From: Maratus speciosus
Taxonomy: Eukaryota; Arthropoda; Arachnida; Araneae; Salticidae
Reading direction: 5' to 3'
Assembly (NCBI GenBank): GCA_963932465.1
Contig: CAWVRF010001061.1
Span: 124,001 to 188,000 of the forward strand
Length of the DNA: 64,000 nucleotides
Positions within the stretch are counted from its first letter, which is position 1; every line of letters begins with the position of its first letter. Below, piece by piece: positions 34,606 to 45,389 of the stretch. Both the position numbers and the translations under genes were made by a program. The notes under the pieces were generated by a model. The model was not told the DNA's origin. It ran no database searches and saw nothing but the letters and a program-made list of their open reading frames with translations.

Positions 34606-35199
34606 GTATCAGTGTAAAATTCTATTGAAAACGTAAACATGAAACATTAAAAAAAGAAAGATCACAATAAGGTAGATGCTCAATGATAAAAATTTTACAA
34701 GGATGGGGAGTTTCTTCCCCATTGTCACTAAGGGTGCTGCCATCGCAATCGCATTACCATTACACTCTATGGAAATGTTCCATCTTGAATGTTAATCTAT
34801 GATTTTAAAGAAGTCGTTTCAATATCAAGAAATCAATTAAGGAAAAAGATAATAATAAAAAAAATCGTTTGCTAGATATGACGTCAATTTCGTCAATATA
34901 ATTTCAAACTGGTTCTGAAAACCGGCTGCTACAATTTATTTCCTATTTCCTATTTCCTTTGTTTTAACGATGAGTTTCGTTTTAGCGATCACTTATTTAT
35001 CTGAGTAGCACATTTATCCCACTGCGGACAAATTCTACGAACAAATCTTTAATTAAAGGAAATATATGGGTGAATTTAATCTTCCATTTTAAAGCAATAA
35101 GTATCTTTATTTCAAATGTCCTTCCGTATAGCTGAAAACGATACGATCATCACTGCGCTATTATATTTTCTAATGTGTAAGACAAAATTTCGGCTGTTT

Positions 35200-35800
35200 T
35201 GGGCCTAATTTTTTAGTTGATCATTTACAGTAGGATTTGGTCTAAGAATGATAGACGGATATGCAATATACTAAAACTATTCCTCAAAAATTATCTAACT
35301 TTTTAAAAAGAACTTTAACTTTTTTACATTCAGAATTGGTTTCGCCTGATTATAGAACATTTCAATTAATTCTATAACAAAGCATGTACAACAAAATGTT
35401 ATATACTAAAACTATTACAGAAAGTTGGGTGCAATTTAATAGTGTAAATTTCATCAAAATCTCTCCTGTAGAACTTTTAAAAAAGGCTATTCTTTTATAA
35501 TCGGGCTCACCTGACTATTGAACTTTCTTCTATAATTTTATAACAAAGCGATGTAAAAGTATATGCAATATTTTAAAAACATCCGTGTAAAATTATCTGA
35601 CAAACAATACAAGTTCCAATGAAATCCATTCAGAATTTTAAAAAAGGCTAATCTTTCATAATCGGGTTCCACCTGATTATGGAATTTTCCTCTATAATTC
35701 TATGACTAATCATCGTATAACAATGTTACGCACCAAAACCTTAACTGAAAAACTAATAGTGCAAGTTGAATTAAAATTATTTCAGAAGAACCCAAGTTAT
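35200..35800 (+). repeat. three tandem ~163-bp units inside the Helitron
   Basis: Units share ATCGGGYTC..CACCTGATTAT and CTATAATTCTATAACAAA (CCTGA at 35345, 35510 and 35671). Confidence 0.7.
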
Positions 35801-35940
35801 AAGCAGCAGGAATGAGATTCCCACACGAAAACAAACAAATACTGAAATTTGTCAATTTAGTTATGTAAAAGTACACGAAAATAAACAAATACTGAATTAT
35901 TTACAATGTTTTTGAGCAATTAAGTTAATCTTTTGTAACT

Positions 35941-36880
35941 GGGTTGCAGGCATATTTTAAAAAATTCAAGGTCGAAAATTACTTTTAAAAACATAAACTG
36001 TAAATTGACATAAACTTTTCAAACAAATTACGGAAAGTGTTTTTTGTTTTCTGTTAGACGTTGAAATAATGGGATGCATGATGTTTAGAGATCAAATTTC
36101 AGTAAAAGCGTAATTTATCGTACGGTTAGGTTGCTGCCACCAACAATATGATGCTAGGCATTACTCATAGAAACGTCTTTCCTTCATAATATTGCATTAA
36201 TAGCAAACGGATATATTTTTCTTAATTGGGTTGCAGGCATATTTAGAAATGTCTCTGTGATTGAAAATTAATTTAAAATGGATAAACAATTTGTAAATTG
36301 AGATAAGCTTTTCAAACAAATATTACTGAAAGTACTTTTTATATTCTATTAGACGTTGGAATAACCAAATGTGCGATATTTAAAGCTCAAATTGCAGTAA
36401 AAGTTAAATTTATGGTTGGGTTAGGTTGCTGCCACCAACAATATGATGCTAGAGTTACTCATAGCAATGTTTTTACTTTATAATATTGCATTAAGAGAAA
36501 CAGGTATATCTTTCATAATTGGGTTGCATGTAGGGATGAGGTTTCCACGTTTTTGCACACCGGTATATTCTTAGAGAAAATGTTGTTCTGTTAAATCGCA
36601 AGAGTATTCCGATTAAATGAAATATCATTTTCTCTAACAAAATACTGGTGTGCAATTCCGGAAATCTCATCCCTGGGCTGCATGCAAATTAAAAAATATC
36701 CATGATTGAAAATTACTTTAAAATCCATTCCCATGAAAAAATTGAGATAGAATTTTGACAAAACTTTTTTCTATTCGACAGTGTGAAAAGCGAAATTGTA
36801 TGATATTCATATGTTCAGAAAAATATTCAGTAAAGGCAAAATTTATGGGTTAGGTCGTTGCCATAATCCGTATCATGTCA
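35941..36880 (+). repeat. about three tandem ~290-bp units inside the Helitron
   Basis: GGGTTGCAGGCATATTT starts at 35941 and 36228 and GGGTTGCATG at 36521. Shared internal GGTTAGGTTGCTGCCACCAA. The third unit is split by a MITE at 36531-36676. Confidence 0.8.
36531..36676. mobile_element. small hAT-like MITE
   Basis: Ends TAGGGATGAGGTTTCC and GGAAATCTCATCCCTG are inverted, with TGCACACC / GGTGTGCA further in. Flanks GTTGCATG and GCTGCATG look like an 8-bp TSD with one mismatch. It interrupts a tandem unit. Confidence 0.65.
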
Positions 36881-36929
36881 CAATTGGCATTGTGTATGTA
36901 GTTTTTTTTTTTTTTTTTTTTTGTATATT

Positions 36930-36959
36930 CTGAAGATGACTCAATGAAAGAGTCGAAAC
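36930..36959 (+). other. hairpin with hammerhead-like bases
   Basis: CTGAAGA, T, then stem GACTC / GAGTC around a 7-nt loop, then GAAAC. CTGANGA and GAAA are the hammerhead core sequences, but one unpaired T and the absence of evident stems I and III argue against an active ribozyme. A similar hairpin lies at 42046-42075 in the Penelope-like copy. Confidence 0.3.
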
Positions 36960-37254
36960 ATGTAAATTTTTAATATTTATAATGTTTTTTTTATTGAAAT
37001 GACGCTTTTTAAGCAAATAATTGTACTTTAATATATGTTTTGATATTTGTTTGGAATATACATTTTTACGGTATAGTTAATAGTAGACGCAATTAAGACT
37101 ATTTTACTTACATTTCTTATTGGTCTTTTTAACGATTCGTGAACGGTAATGCACCAATCTCAGTTATTATCATTGTCGTATTATTTCATTTTAATGTATT
37201 TTACCCGGGAGGGCCCTTATTTTTGGCACGAGCGAAGCCGGGTAGATCTGCTAG

Positions 37255-37470
37255 TTTTAAATATAATAATCGAATTTATTAAGGGACACAAAAGTATCAA
37301 TGATAACGGAAAATTGTAAGGAACCTAATGCTCTTTATTTAGTCAGAAAACATAGACGGATATAACTATAAAATATAAGTAAACTTTAGATATAGGCTTG
37401 AAACAAACAAACAAAAAGAAAAAAAATCAAAATTTGCAGTAATTTTAAATAACGAAAGAACAAATAAAGA
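37255..37470. other. short unassigned stretch
   Basis: A+T-rich. Nothing assignable. Confidence 0.4.
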
Positions 37471-38102
37471 TACTATTTGGTTATCCCATCGACCAATTCC
37501 GCCAAATTATACAAATTGACATAATTTTTATTTTAATTAACGAAAAAACAAATAAATTAGTAAAACATTAATAAAAATACAAATAAAAAGTTGAATTAAA
37601 AATCGGAACGTAACAAACACATGTTTCGTGTTTGTTACGTCCCGATTGTCAAGAGATTGAGACATTTACGATCAACTATTATTGATATTTAATCTTATAG
37701 TTTTGCGGCAATTTTTTGATCGATAATCAAGTAGTACCCAGATAAATTAGTAAAACATTAAAAAAATACAAATAAAACGACGAATTAAAAAGACTTGACG
37801 AAGTAACAAACCATGTTTAATGTCAAGTGAATGTGACATTTACGATTATCCATTATTGGCATTTAATCTTAAAATTTGGCGACAGTTTTTTGGTTGACGG
37901 GATAACCAAATACAGGGCTCCCAAATGGTCCGCCAACTGAATACCAATATTATTTTAGAATAATTTTCTTTTTAGATTTTTCTTACAAACCGCCCCGGAA
38001 CCACCTTTGAAAGTTAATTCTAGCGCAAACTTACCATAAACTTTTCTGTTAAAATTTATTGGTATTCAGTTGGCGGACCATTTGGGAGCCCTGCAAATAG
38101 TA
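37471..38102. mobile_element. inverted-repeat element related to 24441-24743, with a nested MITE
   Basis: The left end TACTATTTGGTTATCCCATC is inverse to GACGGGATAACCAAATAGTA at the right once the MITE at 37913-38093 is removed. An internal copy of the end (GATAATCAAGTAGTA, 37722-37736) suggests partial tandem duplication. A hairpin GTAACAAACACATG / CGTGTTTGTTAC lies at ~37608-37640. Confidence 0.6.
37913..38093. mobile_element. 181-bp MITE with 36-bp terminal inverted repeats and 6-bp TSD
   Basis: Both ends begin CAGGGCTCCCAAATGGTCCG (right end inverted), and the match continues to ~36 bp. CAAATA flanks both sides exactly (37907-37912, 38094-38099). CAGGG ends with a 6-bp TSD suggest a hAT relative. 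It splits the enclosing TIR element. Confidence 0.85.
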
Positions 38103-38239
38103 CCCTTTTTTAAAACGTAACTGTTATATTTTTGAAACTTTAGTTCTTTTTAAATTTCTTTTACAAGTTTTTAGTATAAATAAATATTATGCAGTTTTTT
38201 TTTATGAAGTCCACTTCACTGTTATATTTTTCAATAACA

Positions 38240-38271
38240 GTTTGACGAGTAACGCCGGGTGGGTCAGCTAG
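38240..38271 (+). mobile_element. Helitron 3' terminus
   Basis: GACGAGTAACGCCGGGTGGG then TCAG and CTAG before a T, close to the common arthropod Helitron end. I could not find its 5' end. Confidence 0.45.
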
Positions 38272-38795
38272 TATATTAAAAAATCTGTAATTTCTATTTA
38301 TCTTGTTTAATTATTTTAATGCACTTCAGAATAATGAAATTTATTTTATTTTAAAAAATTGACATAGAAAAAGAAAATTTAATAAATTTGCATCAAGGGA
38401 AAAAAATGCTAATCAATAACTCTTTATGTCTAATATCGGTGTTATTGTATGTCATTCAGGAAGCGTCCATAATGTCACTTCACTTGAATGGAAACATTCG
38501 GAATTAGAAAAAGGGAATTGAGTTATTCAGAATTAGGATAGATTCTTTTCAAGGTTTTTTCCGTGACTTTTATCACGATTCTAACAAAGCGCACATTTTA
38601 GGAAGATCTTCTAATAAAAACTGAGTTAGGAAGTTGCCGAGAAAATATTAACAAAGGTAAACCATAGCCGGGACGGGCCACAAACCATGAAGTGAGTTAT
38701 TTGTTACTTATTTTTTAAATATTTTAAATCAAATATAAAATAAATTCATTATGATAAAATAAATTTCTTATATGTTATACAAAAGTATTTTAAAA
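38272..38795. repeat. unassigned, with family M copy 2 at 38540-38700
   Basis: TTCTTTTCAAGGTTTTTTCC, GAAGATCTTCTAAT and AGCCGGGACGGGCCACAAAC align with 29450-29790, although ~150 bp of the other copy is missing. Confidence 0.5.
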
Positions 38796-39336
38796 GTAAG
38801 AAAAAACAAGTAAAAATTAAATTGAAAAAAATCAAAAAATCCGAGTGCGTAAAAAGTGAACTAATTATTTCTCATCAATGTTAAACTATTTTTTATATTA
38901 CTACCTAATTTTTTATTTACTTGTATTGATGACTTTTAAGTTGTGTTTAATTGTTAATTCCTATCTACAAACACTGTTTTGATGAGGCCTATAGATGTCT
39001 AGGATTTTTAAAATTGCAGTAAAGCTAGAGATCCTACCTACACAGCTTCCAGGTTGTGTAATATTTAAACGGAGCTTCTGACTGTAAAGTAGTCAATGAA
39101 ACATCGTCTTCCTTTTGAAAGAATTATCCAATGATATGCCGCGTAAAAGTTTTATTTCGTGTCTACCGCCATTTTGAATTTGTAAAAACATAACCTGGTC
39201 TGTAACCATCGGACGATTAAGACGAATTGATAGAGACCTCATTTATTAAGTCGTTGGGATGTTTCGAGGGTATAAGGAAATCCACATAACCAGATACGCG
39301 TGAAACACATAACCCTTCTTGGCAGTCGGGTAAAAG
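38796..39336 (-). repeat. dispersed repeat family I, copy 2
   Basis: Reverse complement of 22916-23500 with scattered differences; ends CTTGGCAGTCGGGTAAAA. Confidence 0.8.
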
Positions 39337-39689
39337 CAACTAATATAAAATTGAGATACTTAAGAAAGTTTTCTACCTATAATTTCTTAAATTTTGACTT
39401 TGCATCAATGAATATTTAATTTTTTTTTTTTAAAGGATTAAACGTTTTCTATTTGTTAATTTTCTCTCAGGTTTCGTACCCACTTTTCAGTAACTGTAGT
39501 AATCTTAATATTTGATATAATAAGTATAAAATTAGGACATTTTAAAGGATTAGTTTTAATACATATTTTTTATACTATTGTGACTTTTTGTTTGTTTGTT
39601 AATAGTTAAAATTAAAATATGTAATAATTTCTGAACTTTTCTCATTCTTTATTAATAAGGTGAGCTTTTCGTTTATGAGTCTCTGTCGT
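39337..39689. other. unassigned stretch
   Basis: A+T-rich, T run near 39420-39431. Nothing assignable. Confidence 0.5.
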
Positions 39690-39935
39690 TAAGAGGCTAC
39701 TTCAGGCACGCGAAAAGACTTGCTCGCTAATGCTAACCCTATGGAAGAAATTTATAAAGATATCTCCTTTGCATTTCAATATTTTTAAATGATTTTTTTC
39801 TTTTTCTTTTTCTTTTTTTTTTTTTTGATCGATCTGTGCAAAGCCGTTTTTTATTTTTTCGATTTTGTTTACAGAAAGTTTTAATGAAAACCCTTTCATT
39901 TTCGGAACCGGTTTCGAAAGTGAAAGCACTTTTAC

Positions 39936-39966
<31 letters not shown>

Positions 39967-40825
39967 CAATCATAATCGAAAAAGTAAGAAGCGTCCTTTG
40001 TATAGATCAATCTCAGCTATCCAGTGCAAAAAAAAAAAAAAAAAAAAAAAAAATCAAATCATTTAAAAATATTGAAATGCATTTAAAAATATTGATATCT
40101 TTATAAATTTCTTCCATAGGGTTAGCATTAGCGAGCAGGTCTTTTCGTGTGACTGAAGTAGACCCTCAAGGGGTTACTTGATCAGGCGAAAACACCCGCA
40201 CTTTAATGTTAATCCTATGGAGGAAATTTCTAAAAAAAATCCCTTTCTCATATTAGTATTATTAAATGATTTTTTTAAATTCTATATCTGAGGTCAATGT
40301 CTACAAAGATCCTTTCTTTTTACTTTTTCGATTGTGTTTTCAGATTTCTTTTATTAGGATACTTTGGTTTTCGGAACCGGTTTCGAAAATGAAAGTATCC
40401 TAATAAAAAAATACCTTTATACAATATCGAAAAAGTAAAAAAAAAAAAAGATCTTTGTAAGATCGACCTATGTTATACAATGCAAAAAAAAAAAAAAATC
40501 ATTAAATATTGAAATACGAATGAGATACTTTTAAAAATTTCTTAATTAGGATTAACATTAGCGATCGAATGTTTTCACGTGAATAAATTTGCCTCTTAAG
40601 AGCCCACTTCAGTCACAGCAAAAAAGGTAAACGCTAATGTAAAGTCTATGGGGGCGTTATTTTCAAATTGCTCGTTTTCATTTTAATATTTATGAATGGT
40701 TTTTTTTCATAGGATAGCTGAGGACGATCTGCAACCGGGATAGTTTTTACTTTTTCGATTTTGGTTATAGTTTTTTTTTTTATATTAGAGTAGTTTAAAT
40801 TTCAGAACCGGTTCAAACAGTTCCG

Positions 40826-40839
40826 AAAGTAAAAGTAAT
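40826..40839. repeat. 14-bp target-site duplication of the Penelope-like dimer, left
   Basis: AAAGTAAAAGTAAT, repeated exactly at 42264-42277. Confidence 0.85.
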
Positions 40840-41129
40840 ATAAAAACATGGAAACATTCAAATGCTTCATTTAAAACACATTACTAAATAGGTGTGATAA
40901 AATATATACAAATGTTTTTTAAAAATTAAAAACACTAGATGTTAAAATGATAAATAGCTACTCCGAGCGCTTTCGGCTAACCTTAAGCCATTGTCAAGGA
41001 GAAGAGGATTGACTGATAAAAACACTCGACGCTCGATGTTTACTGCTACAGATTGACCGGAAACTCACTTCAGGAAGCCCGCAGGTGGTCGTATCCATTA
41101 AACTGAAGGAGGGGGAAGGTAGAGAAAGC

Positions 41130-41498
41130 TCAATCCTCCGAGAGACCGAACTTTCCAGTAATATTAAGTAAATTAAACCAGATACGCGGAATTTGGTATG
41201 ATAATACGTCATTACAACAATTTTCTGCTTGGGTTAAAATTTCCAAAGACTCTAAAATAGCACAACTATTAAAATAAGAAGCCTGGATAATGACTTTTGC
41301 TCGATTGAAAAGGATGTCAGTATCTTTAGTTTGAAACAACCTTGAGAGGGCGGTAGCCGGTCTATTTTTATTAATATCCTGCATATGTTCTTTAACTCTT
41401 GATTGGAATTTTCTTGTGGTCATACCAATGTAATTGAATATCTTATTTGTTTCTTTACTTCTGTATGGGATGATATAAACTCCTGACTTACTTTCCAT
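41130..41498 (-). pseudogene. GIY-YIG endonuclease domain of a Penelope-like element, left arm (122 aa)
   Basis: The ATG start is at 41498. GVY at residues 6-8 and YIG at 23-25 form the two-part signature, followed by Arg34 and His38 (MTTRKFQSRVKEH) and a candidate metal-binding Glu at 83 or 86 (ILESLEI). Catalytic residues are therefore present. The RT that normally precedes this domain is absent, so this is a fragment. It differs from the right-arm copy by at least two residues (Thr60 and Tyr75 here; Ile and Asp there). Confidence 0.75.
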
Positions 41499-41505
41499 AC
41501 TAAGT

Positions 41506-41913
41506 ATGGAATACTTAGTATGGAATACTGATGGGATACTTAGTATGGAAAGTAAGTCAGGAGTTTATATCATCCCATACAGAAGTAAAGAAACAAATAA
41601 GATATTCAATTACATTGGTATGACCACAAGAAAATTCCAATCAAGAGTTAAAGAACATATGCAGGATATTAATAAAAATAGACCGGCTACCGCCCTCTCA
41701 AGGTTGTTTCAAACTAAAGATATTGACATCCTTTTCAATCGAGCAAAAGTCATTATCCAGGCTTCTGATTTTAATAGTTGTGCTATTTTAGAGTCTTTGG
41801 AAATTTTAACCCAAGCAGAAAATTGTTGTAATGACGTATTATCATACCAAATTCCGCGTATCTGGTTTAATTTACTTAATATTACTGGAAAGTTCGGTCT
41901 CTCGGAGGATTGA
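41506..41913 (+). pseudogene. GIY-YIG endonuclease domain of a Penelope-like element, right arm (135 aa)
   Basis: The first ATG (41506) lies in the dimer spacer and adds 13 residues. The in-frame ATG at 41545 matches the left copy. The same GVY...YIG, Arg, His and Glu residues are present. No RT domain. The frame is open, but there is no evident promoter and expression is unlikely. Confidence 0.75.
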
Positions 41914-42045
41914 GCTTTCTCTACCTTCCCCCTCCTTCAGTTTAATGGATACGACCACCTGCGGGCTTCCTGAAGTGAGTTTCCGGTCAATCTGTAGCAG
42001 TAAACATCGAGCGTCGAGTGTTTTTATCAGTCAATCCTCTTCTCC

Positions 42046-42075
42046 TTGACAATGGCTTAAGGTTAGCCGAAAGCG
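42046..42075 (+). other. hairpin in the 3' part of the Penelope-like arm
   Basis: TTGACAAT, stem GGCT / AGCC around TTAAGGTT, then GAAAGCGC. The mirror copy lies in the left arm near 40970-41000. The layout parallels 36930-36959, but the CTGANGA core of a hammerhead is not present. Confidence 0.4.
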
Positions 42076-42263
42076 CTCGGAGTAGCTATTTATCATTTTA
42101 ACATCTAGTGTTTTTAATTTTTAAAAAACATTTGTATATATTTTATCACACCTATTTAGTAATGTGTTTTAAATGAAGCATTTGAATGTTTCCATGTTTT
42201 TATATAATAAACAAAGGTGAATCTGGCGTTCAAGATTGGACTATTTTATTAAGTCAATTTATT

Positions 42264-42277
42264 AAAGTAAAAGTAAT
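42264..42277. repeat. 14-bp target-site duplication of the Penelope-like dimer, right
   Basis: AAAGTAAAAGTAAT, identical to 40826-40839. Confidence 0.85.
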
Positions 42278-42352
42278 TTAAAAAAAAAATCTGAAACCAA
42301 AATAAAAAAAGTAAAAACTAGTCCGGTTGAAGATTGTCCTCAGCTATCCTAT

Positions 42353-42389
<37 letters not shown>

Positions 42390-42532
42390 TCGAAAATATC
42401 AAAATTCAAGCGAGATATTTGAAACTAATTTCCCCATAGGATTAACATTATCATCCGGGTCTTTTTGAGTGACTAGTGCAGGCTCTTAATACACCGATTT
42501 CTTTCGGTCATAGCAATGCCTTATGAGAAATA

Positions 42533-44852
42533 CAGTGGGTGATTGATTAACGAACTTAATCTGTTCCAAAACAGGGTTCGCTAACCGAATTGTTCGTTAA
42601 CCGACCTTAGACTTTGTATTGATTTCTATGGGAATTCAATTAATTAGTTCTTAAAATCTAAATAATGTATAAAAAAATAATATAAATCTTCTCTTTATAA
42701 TAGGGTGAATATACGTCCTTTATTTAATATGGACACATGGTATTTCGATGACTTTGTCCGTTTCGTGGCGTATTTAAAAATAAATAAATGACATGCCCTT
42801 TGTAAAAACTTTTAGGATTACATTCATTGACTACGGCATTAAATCATATTAATTTGTCACTTTGGCTTTTCAAAAACTCCTTAGTTCCCTGAAACATCGT
42901 GTTTAAAGTAGGGCCCGATAAAGCTCAAATGGAGTCTAGAGCCTGTTAATAATTTGTGATCTAAATTTTAATTAAAATGATTAATTTGCAATTTAAAAAA
43001 TTCTTTAAAAAGTTTTAAAATATCTAGGAAGGGTGAGTTCGCGATTAGCATGAAGCTAAGGACCCAGTATAAATATAAAATTGTTGTACCAAAAGTTTTT
43101 ATATCAATAATGAAAGATAGAAATCTATTTTCTTACCTTTCTGGTAAAGCAGACATACGCTGGTTTCCTTCTTATGAAGACAACCTGTAATTTTTATTTA
43201 ATGAATAGATGTGGTGAATTGTGAGAAATATCATCTTCGAATAATGCAGATGTAGAGAAAAAAAACTATTTAATTCTTGAAGTAAAACTTGGTTACAGGA
43301 ATCCACACTCACACACTAAAAAATATAAAGTAAAAGATTAAAATATGTATAAGATAAGAGTAATGACGTCGAAAATCCAGTAGGAGACATGAGTCTTCCA
43401 TAGGACAAAGAATTGACACACAAAAAAACCGTGCGTCTTGACCTCACAAAATCGGCCCTTCAAGTGAGAAGTAAAAAAGGGGCCACACGAGTTAAAACAG
43501 AGTAAAAAAGTCTGGAAACAATAAAACTGCTTAACAAGCAAAAAAAGTTCTAATTAAAGGAGTCTATATCTTCAGAAAAGTTCTCTGGTGCTGCTATCTA
43601 TTGTCGCCTTTTCGAAACATAAGTCTTTGACACAATTGTTCGTTAGTCCGTGATCTTACGAGAACTTCGCTCAGGGAAGTGTCGCCATCTTGGAACATAT
43701 TTCACAACTAAAAATGAACGCGTGTCGCATAAGTCACAGGTAAATTGTCATTTCACAGGCGAGGCGATGTTGGACATAAAACCACTTACACTGAGACGTT
43801 TTCCAACAAAAAGGGATACGAAAGATGAAAATTGATGTTTCTAATCCGTTCATTCTCATTTGGGAGTCCTAAAATGTAAGTCCTGAGCCCCCGGTAGCAG
43901 CCCATGAACGTATCAGTGGTGTAGTCGAGGGGGCACGCGGGAGGACGGCGTCCCCTCACTTTTTTATTTTATCTCAAACGTCCCCTTACTTTTTATTTTC
44001 AAGGGGGACGCTAGGAACCTGGAGGACGCAGATTTCCCAAACCTATTTTTTTTTTTAAAGGATAAGCTCTCTAATAAGCTAACAATTTTAAAAATAAAAG
44101 TATTGAATTTTTAAATCTTCCAACAAAATTGAAAACTTTAATAAATTATAACGTGTTAAATATATCGAAAATGACGTGTGATATTGAGATTCGTAACTTG
44201 ACTTCATTGAGTCCTTTGCTAGAATAGTTCAACTAAAATCATGATGAAACCGTGATTTTAGAACGTTTCTTTTGTATTTCACCTCTTTAGAATTCGAATC
44301 TCTAAAAAACAAACGCATATTGTGCTTGCATGTTAGACGTAATCTACTTACTGGGTTTCTAACCTAGATCTTCTATTTCTAGATACTACTATACTTCTAT
44401 TTCTAGAAAAAACCTGATAAAATGTGATTTTTGGAGTTTTAATTTAAACTATGATTAATTTTTTAATTACTTTTCTTGACAATTCAAGATGGAAGACAAG
44501 ATTTGAAAACAAGTTTGACCCATGTGACACGGACCTTATGTTCAGGACTATAAGCGTCCCCCCACTTTATTTTCCAGGACTACACAACTGGAACGTATAC
44601 AACTGTTAAAATGTTCGCTAAGTCGACAGTAGACGGAATTAAATATAGCTCGGCAAATCTTATTTCAAAGCAAGAACTTAAATGTGATTCGGAAAGTCTT
44701 ATTTTAAAACAAGCCATGAAGAACGCAAAGCATTGCTTCTTCTTGTTTTGTTTTGTGAAGTGTTCATTATCCGAACATAAAAATCTCTTGCGAAAGTGTT
44801 CGTTAACCGATGTGTTCGTAAACCGAACAGTTCGTTAACCGATCACCCACTG
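42533..44852. mobile_element. pogo/mariner-like non-autonomous element with a nested hAT
   Basis: TA flanks both ends (42531-42532, 44853-44854). Ends CAGTGGGTGATTGATTAACG and TTAACCGATCACCCACTG are inverted, with repeated TTCGTTAACCGA motifs inside both ends. No transposase frame. Removing the nested element at 43914-44590 leaves ~1.6 kb. Confidence 0.75.
43914..44590. mobile_element. hAT-like element nested in the pogo/mariner-like element
   Basis: Ends CAGTGGTGTAGTC and GACTACACAACTG are inverted with one mismatch. The 8-bp TSD GAACGTAT is exact (43906-43913, 44591-44598). G- and C-rich stretches such as CGTCCCCTCAC and GCGTCCCCCCAC lie near the two ends. No ORF. Confidence 0.85.
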
Positions 44853-45389
44853 TAATGCGAAACTTCTCTCAGATATGCGGCGTGCTTACGATACTTAAGA
44901 AAAATAAAAATGTCACTATTCTTTAGCTTTCTGGATTCATCTGAATTTACGTTTCAACTTGCTTAGACCTTAAGCTACAGGCATTTATTTATTAATAATT
45001 TAACCTTTTTATGGAACAAATTCTACGGCAGTAATACCTCCCCCTCCTTAATATTTGAATAAAATTGATTAGAATATTATATTTGTATCATAAAAGAACA
45101 ACATGTTAATGAGTAATACTGATTTCATATTGACGCTAGCTGCACCTGACCGATAAAATACGCTTTTACTAATTTTTTTTAAACTTCTAAACATCGCACA
45201 ACCTCAATTTTTACACCGCTGAACAGGATTTTTTTTTTTTATGTAATTTGTTTGAGAACTGTATAAAATTCAAGAATCTTTCAAGCATGATTAAAAAATA
45301 TAGTATACATTTCTATCCTGTGCAGCTCGATTACGAAAGACTAACCTATCTGTATTTAAAACAATATCACTATTGTATTGTTATACAGC
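44853..45389. repeat. unassigned, with a family L fragment at 45178-45265
   Basis: AAACTTCTAAACATCGCACA and TGTAATTTGTTTGAGAACTG align with 26890-26980 and the inverse of 61420-61510. The rest is unassigned. Confidence 0.5.

Larger units (their letters stand above)
33156..37254 (+). mobile_element. non-autonomous Helitron, 4.1 kb
   Basis: The 5' end TCCATATATATAAAAGCC follows an A. The leader continues TGTATGTATGTCCTTTATAC and TTTTTGACCGATTTGCACGA, a leader style familiar from arthropod Helitrons. The 3' end has the stem ACCCGG (37203) / CCGGGT (37238), then AGATCTG and CTAG before a T. There is no TSD, as expected. The interior has two tandem arrays, a nested MITE and a strong hairpin. No RepHel ORF is present. 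Confidence 0.75.
40840..42263. mobile_element. head-to-head dimer of a 5'-truncated Penelope-like element
   Basis: The arms 40840-41506 (minus) and 41536-42205 (plus) are almost identical over ~668 bp. A ~29-bp spacer built from TACTTAGTATGGAATACT repeats separates them. The plus arm has an extra ~58-bp tail. Each arm encodes a GIY-YIG endonuclease domain but no reverse transcriptase. One 14-bp TSD flanks the whole, so it went in as a unit. Penelope-like elements are the main eukaryotic retroelements with a C-terminal GIY-YIG domain and often insert truncated or inverted. Confidence 0.8.
39690..42490. repeat. three tandem palindromic (foldback) units; the third is split by a Penelope-like insertion
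   Basis: Unit 1 is 39690-40171, unit 2 is 40171-40600 and unit 3 is 40601-42490. Each is a near-complete inverted repeat of ~430-480 bp (unit 3 after removing the insertion). Ends read like ...CTTTTCG-GTGACTGAAGTAG, arms contain ATCGATCT/TTTTTCGATTxxG and A or T runs, and centres carry GAACCGGTT (at ~39904, 40374 and 40806). No coding. The organisation resembles foldback DNA elements. Confidence 0.8.

Noticed and set aside
36930..36959. Active hammerhead ribozyme
   Set aside because: The core has an extra unpaired base, and stems I and III cannot be drawn with confidence from the flanks.
39702..40066. Lysine- or phenylalanine-rich frames on both strands
   Set aside because: They run through the homopolymer arms of a foldback unit and mirror each other.
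40994..41212. 72-codon frame present twice, also at 41831-42049
   Set aside because: It overlaps the 3' part of the Penelope-like arms in another frame; it is duplicated only because the arms are inverted copies.
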